Source: an uncultured Bacteroidales bacterium
GTDB taxonomy: Bacteria > Bacteroidota > Bacteroidia > Bacteroidales > F082
Direction of reading: 5' to 3'
Assembly: GCA_937877465.1 (NCBI GenBank)
Contig: CALFIT010000086.1
Span: 1-12,131, forward strand
DNA length: 12,131 bases
The notes below the pieces were generated by a model. It saw only the letters and a list, made by a program, of their open reading frames with translations, did no database searches and had not been told where the DNA came from. This document shows, piece after piece, positions 1-8,500 of this stretch. A program made the position numbers and the translations under genes. Position 1 is the first letter of the stretch. Every line of letters starts with the position of its first letter.

Positions 1-542
1 AGGTACTGTTTCACTCCCCTCGTCGGGGTGCTTTTCACCTTTCCCTCACGGTACTCGTACACTATCGGTCTCACGGGAGTATTTAGCCTTGGCGGATGGG
101 CCCGCCGGATTCGCGCAGGATTACTCGTGTCCCGCGTTACTCAGGATAACACTAGACCCCATTCCGGTTCACATACGGGACTGTCACCCGCTATGGTTGA
201 ACTTTCCAGAACATTCCGTTCCCGGTCTGGGTGCCACATCGTGGTCCTACTACCCCTGCGATGCGTCGCCACACCGCAGGTTTGGGCTCTTCCCCGGTCG
301 CTCGCCACTACTGGGGGAATCACTGTTGTTTTCTTCTCCTGGAGGTACTAAGATGTTTCAGTTCCCTCCGTTCGCCCCACACAGAAAGTGTGGTGACAGG
401 CCTTCAGCCTGCCGGGTTGTCCCATTCGGAAATCTCCGGGTCAAAGGTCATTTGCACCTCACCGGAGCTTGTCGCAGCTTATCACGTCCTTCATCGCCTC
501 CGTGAGCCAAGGCATCCGCCCTGTGCCCTTTCTTGCTTTTCC
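1..542 (-). rRNA. 23S ribosomal RNA, 5' portion (partial)
   Basis: The reverse complement reads as the 5' part of a bacterial 23S rRNA. It has the conserved block GGCGGATGCCTTGGCTC near the start, then GAGGCGATGAAGGACGTG, then TTTCCGAATGGG, AGTAGTGGCGAGCGA and GTACCGTGAGGGAAAGGTG. Only about 540 nt are present; the gene continues beyond the left edge. The 5' end is set near position 542 by comparison with the E. coli start, where about 22 nt precede the GGTGGATGCC block, so it is accurate only to some nucleotides. No protein is encoded here; open frames over this stretch are accidental. Neighbouring features upstream in its direction of transcription are a 245-bp spacer and tRNA-Ala, not a 16S gene. 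Confidence 0.97.
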
Positions 543-582
543 TGTATCTCATAACTTGTAGCTCATACTTTCAGCTGTCATG

Positions 583-601
583 GCGGGACACATTGTCCCG
601 C
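583..601 (-). repeat. Perfect hairpin in the spacer before 23S
   Basis: GCGGGACA and TGTCCCGC form an 8-bp perfect inverted repeat around a 3-nt loop. It lies about 40 nt upstream of the 23S 5' end and would fold in the precursor transcript. It is not followed by a T run in the direction of 23S transcription, so it is more likely a precursor-processing or folding element than a terminator. That role is inferred. Confidence 0.6.
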
Positions 602-603
602 AC

Positions 604-637
604 GGCGCGACATGTGCAGTCGCTGCACTCGCGCGCC
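604..637 (-). repeat. Two-part stem-loop in the spacer before 23S
   Basis: An outer stem GGCGCG/CGCGCC (6 bp) encloses an inner stem GTGCAG/CTGCAC (6 bp) with a 3-nt loop; a small asymmetric internal loop separates them. It stands directly next to the 583-601 hairpin, giving two consecutive GC-rich structures in the leader of 23S. Such stems are common in rRNA spacers; their use as RNase III or other processing sites is inferred only. Confidence 0.6.
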
Positions 638-698
638 TACTGTTGACGAAAAGTCTATTCACAACTTGAAGTCTTACTTACAGTCTTGTGTCTCAAAA

Positions 699-709
699 TG
701 TCAAAGAAC
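699..709 (-). promoter_or_regulatory. boxA-like antitermination element before 23S
   Basis: On the minus strand this reads GTTCTTTGACA, which resembles the boxA element (E. coli TGCTCTTTAACA) bound by the NusB/S10 antitermination complex. GTTCTTTGACA-type sequences are characteristic of Bacteroidota rRNA leaders and spacers. Its position about 160 nt upstream of the 23S 5' end is right for an rRNA transcript, and it argues that this is a genuine rRNA leader or spacer even though no 16S is present upstream. Confidence 0.55.
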
Positions 710-719
710 TCTCGGGAAT

Positions 720-747
720 GAAGAGTGAAGAGTGAAGAATGAAGAAT
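720..747. repeat. Degenerate 7-bp tandem repeat, four units
   Basis: Four head-to-tail heptamers on the plus strand: GAAGAGT, GAAGAGT, GAAGAAT, GAAGAAT. The only variation is a G/A transition at position 6. The array lies between the tRNA-Ala gene and the boxA-like element. Its period and its transition-only variation resemble the larger array at the right end of the window. Confidence 0.8.
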
Positions 748-787
748 TTGCTTCCGCATTCGAACCTCAGCGCTCCTCTTCTCAACG

Positions 788-861
<74 letters not shown>

Positions 862-876
862 TCGCTTTTGACGCTG

Positions 877-906
877 CAAAAGTACAACAAATTTCTTTCG
901 CTCCAA
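877..906 (-). promoter_or_regulatory. Bacteroidota-type promoter for tRNA-Ala (and possibly 23S)
   Basis: On the minus strand, TTG (906-904) is followed after exactly 19 nt by TACTTTTG (884-877). This matches the Bacteroidota vegetative consensus TTTG/TTG - N19-21 - TAnnTTTG. The expected transcription start is near 870, about 10 nt before the tRNA. An A/T-tract at about 911-940 lies just upstream and could act as an UP-like element. The same tract is shared with the divergent sdaA promoter. Confidence 0.75.
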
Positions 907-968
907 CACTTTTTGCGAAAATTTTTCTTTTTTTTCTTCAAGACATTCCCTAAACCCCAATAAAACCG

Positions 969-976
969 TACCTTTG
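969..976 (+). promoter_or_regulatory. -7 promoter box of sdaA
   Basis: TACCTTTG matches TAnnTTTG exactly. It ends only 7 nt before the sdaA ATG, so the transcription start should fall at or within a few nt of the start codon, giving a leaderless or nearly leaderless mRNA. A -33 element is poor: the best candidate at the right distance is TTC at 946-948, 20 nt upstream. Confidence 0.6.
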
Positions 977-983
977 CAGGCGT

Positions 984-2186
984 ATGAAAACCATCCGCGA
1001 CATATATAAAATAGGTGTAGGCCCTTCGAGTAGCCACACCATGGGCCCTCAGAAGGCCGCCAGCATCTTCAACAGCCGATTTCCCAACGCCGCCGCCTTC
1101 GAGGTGACGCTCTACGGCAGCTTAGCCGCCACCGGCAAGGGCCACATGACCGACTGGGCCATCCTCAACACCTTGCAAGCCCCGACCGAAATCGTCTGGA
1201 AACCCGATACCATCCTGCCCTTCCATCCCAACGGGATGCTCTTCAAGGCCTTCGACGGGGCGAAAAACCTCCTCGGCGAATGGCAGGTGTTCAGCATCGG
1301 GGGAGGCAACTTGGCCGAAGAAGGCAAGCTGAGCGAGCAGCCCGACATCTACCCGCTGAGCAAGATGACCGACATCCTCGACTGGTGCGAGCGGCGGGGA
1401 CGTACCTATTGGGAATACGCCTACGAATACGAGAACCCGAAGGAAATCGAGCAATACATGATGGAGGTGTGGCAGGTGATGAAAGCCGCCGTCGAGCGTG
1501 GCTTGCAGGCCGAGGGGGTGCTGCCCGGACCGCTCAACCTGAGCCGCAAGGCGGCCATGTACCACATCAAGGCTTCGGGCTACACGCATACGCTGCGCAG
1601 CCGTGGCTTGGTCTACAGCTATGCCTTGGCCGTGTCGGAGGAGAACGCCTCGGGCGGACGCATCGTCACGGCACCGACCTGCGGCTCGTGTGGCGTGATG
1701 CCCGCCGTGCTGTATCATCTCTCGAAGAGCTACGAGTTCACCGACCTGCGCATCATCCGTGCCTTGGTGACGGCGGGCTTGGTGGGCGACATCGTGCGCA
1801 CCAACGCCTCCATCTCGGGTGCCGAGGTGGGCTGTCAGGGCGAGGTGGGCGTGGCCTGTGCCATGGCCGCCGCTGCCGCCAACCAACTGTTTGGGGGCAG
1901 TCCGGCACAGATAGAATATGCCGCCGAGATGGCCCTTGAGCACCATTTGGGCATGACGTGCGACCCCGTGTGCGGCCTCGTGCAGATCCCTTGCATCGAG
2001 CGCAACGCCTATGCCGCCGCCCGCGCCTTGGACTCCAATATCTACTCGACCTTCTCCGACGGTCGCCATCGCGTGTCGTTCGACAAGGTGGTGGAGACGA
2101 TGAAAGAGACCGGCAAGGACATCCCCTCCTTGTACAAAGAGACCTCGCAAGGCGGTCTGGCCCGCGACTACGCGCAGATGGAATAA
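984..2186 (+). CDS. sdaA: L-serine ammonia-lyase (L-serine dehydratase), iron-sulfur type, single chain
   Basis: Deaminates L-serine to pyruvate and ammonia in the cytoplasm, using a [4Fe-4S] cluster as Lewis acid. The 400-aa chain has the N-terminal beta domain with the family signature GPSSSHTMGP (from about residue 13), then the catalytic alpha domain (roughly 135-395). Cys284 (VGCQGEVG), Cys326 and Cys337 (TCDPVCGLVQIPC) keep the spacings of 42 and 11 residues between the three cluster ligands known in the Legionella enzyme (C343, C385, C396). Cys233 and Cys236 are in TAPTCGSCGV. The C-terminus ends AQME and lacks the terminal Cys that serves as tail-in-mouth fourth ligand in the Legionella enzyme. 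It is shorter than E. coli SdaA (454 aa). The start is fixed by the family N-terminus and by the promoter box 7 nt upstream. The gene is monocistronic and divergent from tRNA-Ala. Confidence 0.95.
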   Translation: MKTIRDIYKIGVGPSSSHTMGPQKAASIFNSRFPNAAAFEVTLYGSLAATGKGHMTDWAILNTLQAPTEIVWKPDTILPFHPNGMLFKAFDGAKNLLGEWQVFSIGGGNLAEEGKLSEQPDIYPLSKMTDILDWCERRGRTYWEYAYEYENPKEIEQYMMEVWQVMKAAVERGLQAEGVLPGPLNLSRKAAMYHIKASGYTHTLRSRGLVYSYALAVSEENASGGRIVTAPTCGSCGVMPAVLYHLSKSYEFTDLRIIRALVTAGLVGDIVRTNASISGAEVGCQGEVGVACAMAAAAANQLFGGSPAQIEYAAEMALEHHLGMTCDPVCGLVQIPCIERNAYAAARALDSNIYSTFSDGRHRVSFDKVVETMKETGKDIPSLYKETSQGGLARDYAQME

Positions 2187-2223
2187 TTGGCTCAAATAAG
2201 CGTTTTTCTTGCATTTGGACAAA

Positions 2224-2263
2224 TAGTCTACAATTTGTGGAATAATTATCTAAAAATAGACTA
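2224..2263. repeat. Short inverted repeat downstream of sdaA
   Basis: TAGTCTA (2224-2230) and TAGACTA (2257-2263) are perfect 7-bp complements 26 nt apart. The left arm also lies inside a competing small hairpin, ACAAAT (2219-2224)/ATTTGT (2233-2238). Both are AT-rich and could be chance; a role as a mutually exclusive leader structure or operator is possible but unsupported. The rest of the 267-bp gap (2187-2453) is AT-rich and holds no gene that I can see. It has no exact TAnnTTTG promoter box; the closest match is TACAATTTG at 2229-2237, one base too long. Confidence 0.3.
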
Positions 2264-2325
2264 AGGGTAAAAGCTATATTATGCGTCTTATAGATGTCGA
2301 CACTTTAATACTAAACGCGTTTACT

Positions 2326-2346
2326 ATGCATACAAATGCATTTTTT
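2326..2346 (+). terminator. Possible AT-rich hairpin terminator between sdaA and the giant adhesin gene
   Basis: ATGCAT (2326-2331) and ATGCAT (2336-2341) pair around a 4-nt ACAA loop and run into six T residues (2341-2346). The stem is short and low in GC, so termination would be weak. It lies 140 nt after the sdaA stop and 108 nt before the adhesin start. It could end sdaA transcription or, if the adhesin promoter is farther upstream, sit in the adhesin leader. Confidence 0.35.
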
Positions 2347-2453
2347 ATGCTTAGCGAAATGTCAGCCGCCGTTGCCTCGTGCAGTGGGGGCCGTTGGTGT
2401 TTCTATTCGAATAATTATTCAATTCATTCAATTATTAATCAAATCTATTCATT

Positions 2454-2519
2454 ATGAAAAAGAAAGTATTTTCTTTGATGATGACGTTTGTGCTCGCCTT
2501 CATGGGCGTGGCGCGAGCG
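2454..2519 (+). other. Sec signal peptide of the giant adhesin
   Basis: The first residues are MKKK, followed by a hydrophobic core (VFSLMMTFVLAFMGVA) and an Ala-Arg-Ala site before Asp23. Cleavage is predicted after Ala22. T9SS substrates first cross the inner membrane by Sec, so this agrees with the C-terminal sorting domain. A type II pathway is expected because there is no lipobox Cys at the cleavage site. Confidence 0.85.
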
Positions 2520-5500
2520 GATGTTGTGGAGATTGGAGTAGGCGGTACGTCAACAAACTCGTATCTGCCGAGCTACTCTTTCTACAACTACACGCTCTCG
2601 CAGCAGCTCTACACTGCTGACGAGATTGGCACTGCTGGCACAATCAACAGCATTGCCATCTTCAATGGTGGGTCGGAGAAAACCCGTACCTACACCATGT
2701 ACTTGGTCAACACCGACAAGACCGAGTTCACCGGCAGTTACGACTGGATTACGGTGACGGCAGCCGACCAAGTGTTCACCGGCTCGGTCACGATGACCGC
2801 TGGCGCGTGGACGACGTTCACACTCGACACCCCGTTTACCTATGACGGCACGAGCAACCTCGCGCTCATCATGGACGACAACACGGGTAGCTGGTCGAGC
2901 GGTTTGGCTGGTCGTGTCTTCACCAGCACGAGCAACTGCTCGATGTATGTCTACAGCGACGGCACGAACTACAACCCGCTTGCTCCCACGAGCTACTACG
3001 GAACGCGCCTGAGCGTGAAGAACCAACTCCAAATCGACATCACTCCCAGTGCTGGCGGCACGGACAAACTTCATGTGAAGTATGTGAACGCCGACGAAGA
3101 GGAAGTCATCGACAGCCTCAACCTTGGCGTGCGTCCTGCCGGTTGCTGGATGGAACCTTTCGCATTCACGATGTACAGCGAAGGTCCCAACTACACGGTG
3201 ACCGTCCTCGACTTCACCCCCAGCGACGGCATGTTCGTCGTCGAAGGTGAGGAACTGCCCTTCCAAGTGGCTCCCAATGCCGACGTCGAACTGACGATGG
3301 GCACCAACACCACCCAAGAAGGCGTCATCGAGCGTCAGTTTGTGGCCATCACCGAAGGCAACCGCGCCGCCCACATCTGGCCCATCGTGGTCGAGATGTA
3401 CGACCCGGAAGTCCCGGATGTGTGGGAGAAGGCTTGCACCGAAGCCACGAGCTTCCCCTTCTCTGAGATCCCGTCGACGGCCCACAATATCGTCCTTCAC
3501 GACGACTACAACCTGCCCTTCACGGATAGCATCCCTGACGGACCGGATGCCGTCTATAAACTCGTCATCAACAGCGACCAAATCATCAACGCCTACGTCG
3601 ACACCTTGGCCGAAAACGGTAAGGTGGCCCTCTACACCGAGGACTTCTACGGCGAAGGCGGCCCGATGGCCCACAACTACTACCAAGGCCTGCTGGGTGG
3701 CGAAGGTGGCGGTGCTGCCGCTGCTCCTTACGAGGTGCAGATTGGCGAAGGCACCAGCTCGACGGGCTACTTCCCGATGTATTACCTCTACAACTACAGC
3801 CTGAGCACGCAGCTCTTCCTCGGCACCGAACTGACCGAGGCCGGCGCCACCACCGCTCCCATGACGAGCGTCAGCTGGTACAGCACGAGCGGCTACAACT
3901 ACAACGTGCAGAATGTAAGCATCTGGATGGCCAACGTCAGCGAAGGCATCGTCAACTCGACCTCCCCATTAGGCTCGACGATGACCCTCGTCTATCAAGG
4001 CAACTTCCAAGAAGTGGCTGGTTGGAACGAATTCGTCTTCAACCAAGGCAGCTTCGCTTGGGACGGACAGAGCAACGTGCTCGTGATGACCCAGATGAAC
4101 AACGGCAGCTGGAGCAGCGCCATCCAATGGCAATGCCATAACCCAGGCTTCCAAGCCGGTGGCTATAACTACACCGATTATAACACTTACAATGCCCAAA
4201 CCACGAGCTACAGCCTCTACACCTCTTCGACCACCCGTGCCAACACTATCTTCAAGAGCGCCACGGGTCGTTATGGTCGCGAGACCGTCACCATTGGCAC
4301 GGGCACGGGTTCGACCAACAACATGCCCTTCAACACCAGCTCAAGCTGGAAGTATGGCCATGCCCAGTTCCTTTATACCGCTGATGAACTCATCGCCGCT
4401 GGCGGCCACGCCGGTTACATCACCGAGGTGGGCTTCCAACTGAATCGTGAATATACCATGCACTTCGACGGCGTCCGTGTGTTCCTGACCACGACCACCG
4501 CCACCGAACTGACCACCAACGCCGCCATCGCCATGACGAGCAGCGACGTGGAGGCTTACAACGGCGAACTCGACATTGCCGGTTCTGGTTGGTACACCAT
4601 CACCCTCACCACGCCTTTCTATTGGGATGGCACGAGCACCCTCGTTGTGACCACCTTGAGCCACAACACCAACTCGCCGAGCAGCTACACCCAAGGTTGG
4701 GCACAGACCACAGGCTTGGGTGCCTACAGAGGCTTCTATTCCGAGAACATGAGCAGCCCGTTGGATCCTTACAATCCGACCAATGGCAGCTTTGGTGGCC
4801 GTCAGACCCGCCGTGCCAACATCCAGTTTGGCTTCGGTGAGGCTCCTACGCCCGTCAATCCCGTTACGCCCGGTGCCACCAACGTGAATGTCAGCGCCGG
4901 TCCTGTCATCGAGGATCTGCCTGTGCGTCCCGGCACCTACTACCTTGTGGCTTCCGCCACCCAAGACGACTACGAGGTGTTCATCAACGCCGAGCCTATG
5001 CCTTGCCCGGCTGTTGAAGGTTTCGCCTTCAACCCGATGCCTGAAGACGATGAGGACGAAGTGGAACCCGCCAGCGTGACGCTGCGTTGGAACATCCCCG
5101 AATATGCCACTGGCTGGCGCCTCATCTTCGGTAGCACCTATCATCCAGAACCCAACCATCCGCAGACGATTATGTATCCTGAGGACGGTAGCTTCACCAC
5201 CGAAATGGCCAACAGCTACACTGTGACCAACCTGTGGAACAACACCAACTACTTCTGGAGAGTGGAGTTCAACAACGGTGCCTGCACCGAGGGCGTGAGC
5301 AGCCCGGTTTGGGGCTTTACCACCCACCTCAACATCCCGCAAAACCTCACCGCCGAAGACTACACCATCTTCAACGACGAGCAGGTTGTGTTGCACTGGA
5401 ACGCCATCCAAGACCGTACCTTCCGTACCTATTATATCTATCGCGACGACGTGAAGATTGGTGAGACCACGACGAACAACATCAACGCCACGAGCTTCAC

Positions 5501-8500
5501 CGACGGTCCTTTGGCCTACAACATCAACGGCTACAACTACTATGTGACCGCCGTCTACGACGAAGGCGAAAGCAACCCGTCGAACACCATCAACGTTAAG
5601 GTGAGCGGTCGCGGCAACGTCAACGGCCACGTCTACGAACAAGACGGCACGACCGGCATCGCCGGCGCCACCGTGACGATGGTCGGCACCGACGAGTTTG
5701 GCGACAGCCACACCTACACCTTCACGACCGACGCCAATGGCTACTACAGCGGCGCAGTCTATGCCGGTTCCTACAACGGCCAGGCCGCCTGCAACGGCTA
5801 CCAGACCATCGAGGAACCCGTCCAGGGCAACCCGATCAACATCACCTACAACGTGACCACCAGCCCCGTCGACTACATCCTCGACGAGAACTTCGACGGT
5901 CCTTGCACGGTCATTGCCGAGTACTATCCCGACAGCCTCGACCCGGAAAGCCCGTATGTGAAGGTCTACTGGGGTTGCGGCCTGCCCGGTGAAGAGATCA
6001 TCGAGCCTTTCGAGACCGGCGACTTCAGCCTCTTCGACTGGCAGCTCGATCCCACCTATCCTTGGACCATCACGACCTACCAGCCTTACGAAGGCACCTA
6101 CTGCATGAAGAGCGGTGGCGCCGGCGTGGCCAACGTGACCAGCAACATGACCGTGACGGTCGACATCCCTGCCGACGGTATCATGAGCTTCTTCGGCAAG
6201 ATCAGTTCCGAAAGCAACTGGGACTATGGCTACTTCCTCATCGACGGCGTGCAGAAGGGCAGCTATACCGGCGCCGGCAGCTGGGGTGAGAAGAAGTTCG
6301 ACATCACCGCCGGCACGCACACCTTCCAGTGGAGATACACCAAGGACGGCAGCGTGAACTCGAACGACGACTGCTTCTATGTCGACTACATCACCTTCTA
6401 CAGAAGGCCCGAACCCGCCATCCCGGGCATGACCTACGACTTCGAGAACGGCGGCATGCAAGGCTGGACCACCATCGACGCCGATGGCGACGGCTTCACC
6501 TGGATGTTGGGTAGCGAACTGATGGGTACGGGCTACGGCCACGACGGTTCCAACGACCTCGTGCTCTCGCAGAGCTACAGCAACAGCTATGGTGCCCTCA
6601 ATCCCGACAACTACCTCGTTTCGCCTCAAGTGCAGTTGGGCGGTCTTGTCAGGTTCTACGCCTGCGCCCAAGATGCCAGCTACGCTGCCGAGCACTTCGG
6701 CTTGGCCGTTTCGACGACGAGCAACAACAACCCGAGCGCCTTCACCATGGTCCAAGAGTGGACGATGACGGCCAAGGGTGGCGACGGCGCCAAACCCGTC
6801 GACAGGAACACCCGCAGCGGTCGCGCACAAGGCACATGGTATGAATATACCGTCGACCTGAGTGCCTACAGTGGCATGGGCTATGTGGCCATCCGTCACT
6901 TCAACTGCACCGACATGTTCTACTTGGATGTCGACGACATCACCATCGGCGAACCCGGCAAGGGCTTGGACAACAACCGCGCCTTCTCGCACTATCGCGT
7001 CTATCGCACCAATTGCTACAACGATGGTCCTTACACCCTCGACAACACCGTGGTTCTCGCCTGCGAACTGCACGACACCATCTACATCGACGTTGAATGG
7101 GCCGACCTCGCTCCTGGCGTCTACAAGTGGGGCGTCGGTTGCGTCTATGTGGGCAACCGTGGCGAAGAGATTGAGAGCGAGATCACTTGGACTGAGCCTA
7201 CCATCGTTGAAGGTCCCGTCCGCGACGAACCCGTCATTGACACGCTCCAAGAGCCTCGTGAGAGCGAAATCGTGTGGTCGAACTGCCTCGACAAGGACAT
7301 GTATCTCGACCATGTGACCGTCAACGTGCTGCTCAACAGTGCCGACAGTCCGGAAGGCACCGTGGTGGCCCTCACCAACCTCAACGAGTATGAACAAATG
7401 CAATATCCTGTCGAGCCTGTCACCCTTGACGGCAGCGGCTTCTATGCTTGGCCGACCTTCCGTCGCGGCGAATATGCCGTCAGCGTGCGTCTCGATGGCT
7501 ACGAGCCTATCTTCGACACCGTGAGCATTTGGCAGAACACCGACCTCCGCTATGTGATGACCGAAATCCTCTACGGCACGGGCAACATCTACGTCAGCCG
7601 TACCGGTTGGGCCATGTGGGGCGACGACGTTCCCGGCGGCGGTGGCGGCGGTGGCGGCGGCAATGCTGCCACGAGCTTCAACGAAGACTTTGAAGGCGGC
7701 TTGAACGGCTGGACCGTCCTCGACGTGAACGCCGACGGCGGCACTTGGGTCCACAGCGACAACAACCCTGGTGGCTACAGCTACGGCAGCCTTGCCCACG
7801 GCGGCAGCGGCTTCGCCATGTGCTACTCCTACATCGACTACCAAGGTGCCTACAACACCAACAGCTTCCTCATCACGCCTCAGAAGTATTCGATTACTGC
7901 CAACTCGCACCTGACCTTCTGGGCCGACAACGCCAACGACAGCTATCCTGAGAACTTCTCGGTGTGCGTGGCCACTGCCGACAATCCGGGTGCCAACGAC
8001 TTCACGACCGTGTGGAGCGGCGGTGCCAAGGGCAAGGGTGGCGACAAGGCCGCTGTGCGCCACGATGACGACCGCTACCAGAACTGGCGTTCGCACGACA
8101 TCGACCTCAGCGCCTACGCTGGCCAAGATGTCTACATCGCCTTCCACGACGTGAACTACGACGAGTATGAAATCTGGATCGACGACGTTGAACTGACCTC
8201 CGGCGCCAAGGACGGCGAGCGTCACTTTGAGTACTACAAGGTGATGTGTACCTCCATCGACGGCGTGCCGATCTTCAACCACAACACCGTGCATCCGTTC
8301 TGCCAGCTCTCGACCAACGAGCCTTACAACGCTCCGCTTGTCGAAGGCGAGCACTACCTCTGCAAGGTCGCTGTGATGTACAGCACCGGCATGAGCGCTT
8401 GGACCGAGCCTGTCGAATGGGTCTACGAACCTTGCGACCACTGGGGACCTGTCGACTTCGTCGAAGTTGACGACAACGGCCAAGGCAACCACCTCACCTG

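Noticed and set aside
28..554. Open frames of about 60-140 codons at the left end
   Set aside because: They lie within 23S rRNA sequence, which is conserved as RNA; frames there are accidental.
1122..2222. A 366-codon minus-strand frame opposite sdaA
   Set aside because: It is also a composition-driven shadow: the plus strand encodes a full, conserved L-serine dehydratase, and the antisense product is His/Gly/Val-rich with no family features.
2336..2620. A 94-codon plus-strand frame starting in the gap and running into the adhesin gene
   Set aside because: It overlaps the adhesin signal peptide in another frame, starts inside the hairpin at 2326-2346, and shows no domain or codon bias typical of the neighbours.
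7635..7661. The GGC/GGT run as a phase-variable microsatellite
   Set aside because: It is a trinucleotide run encoding nine glycines; changes in unit number would keep the frame, and both GGC and GGT codons occur, which lowers slippage. It is better read as an interdomain linker.
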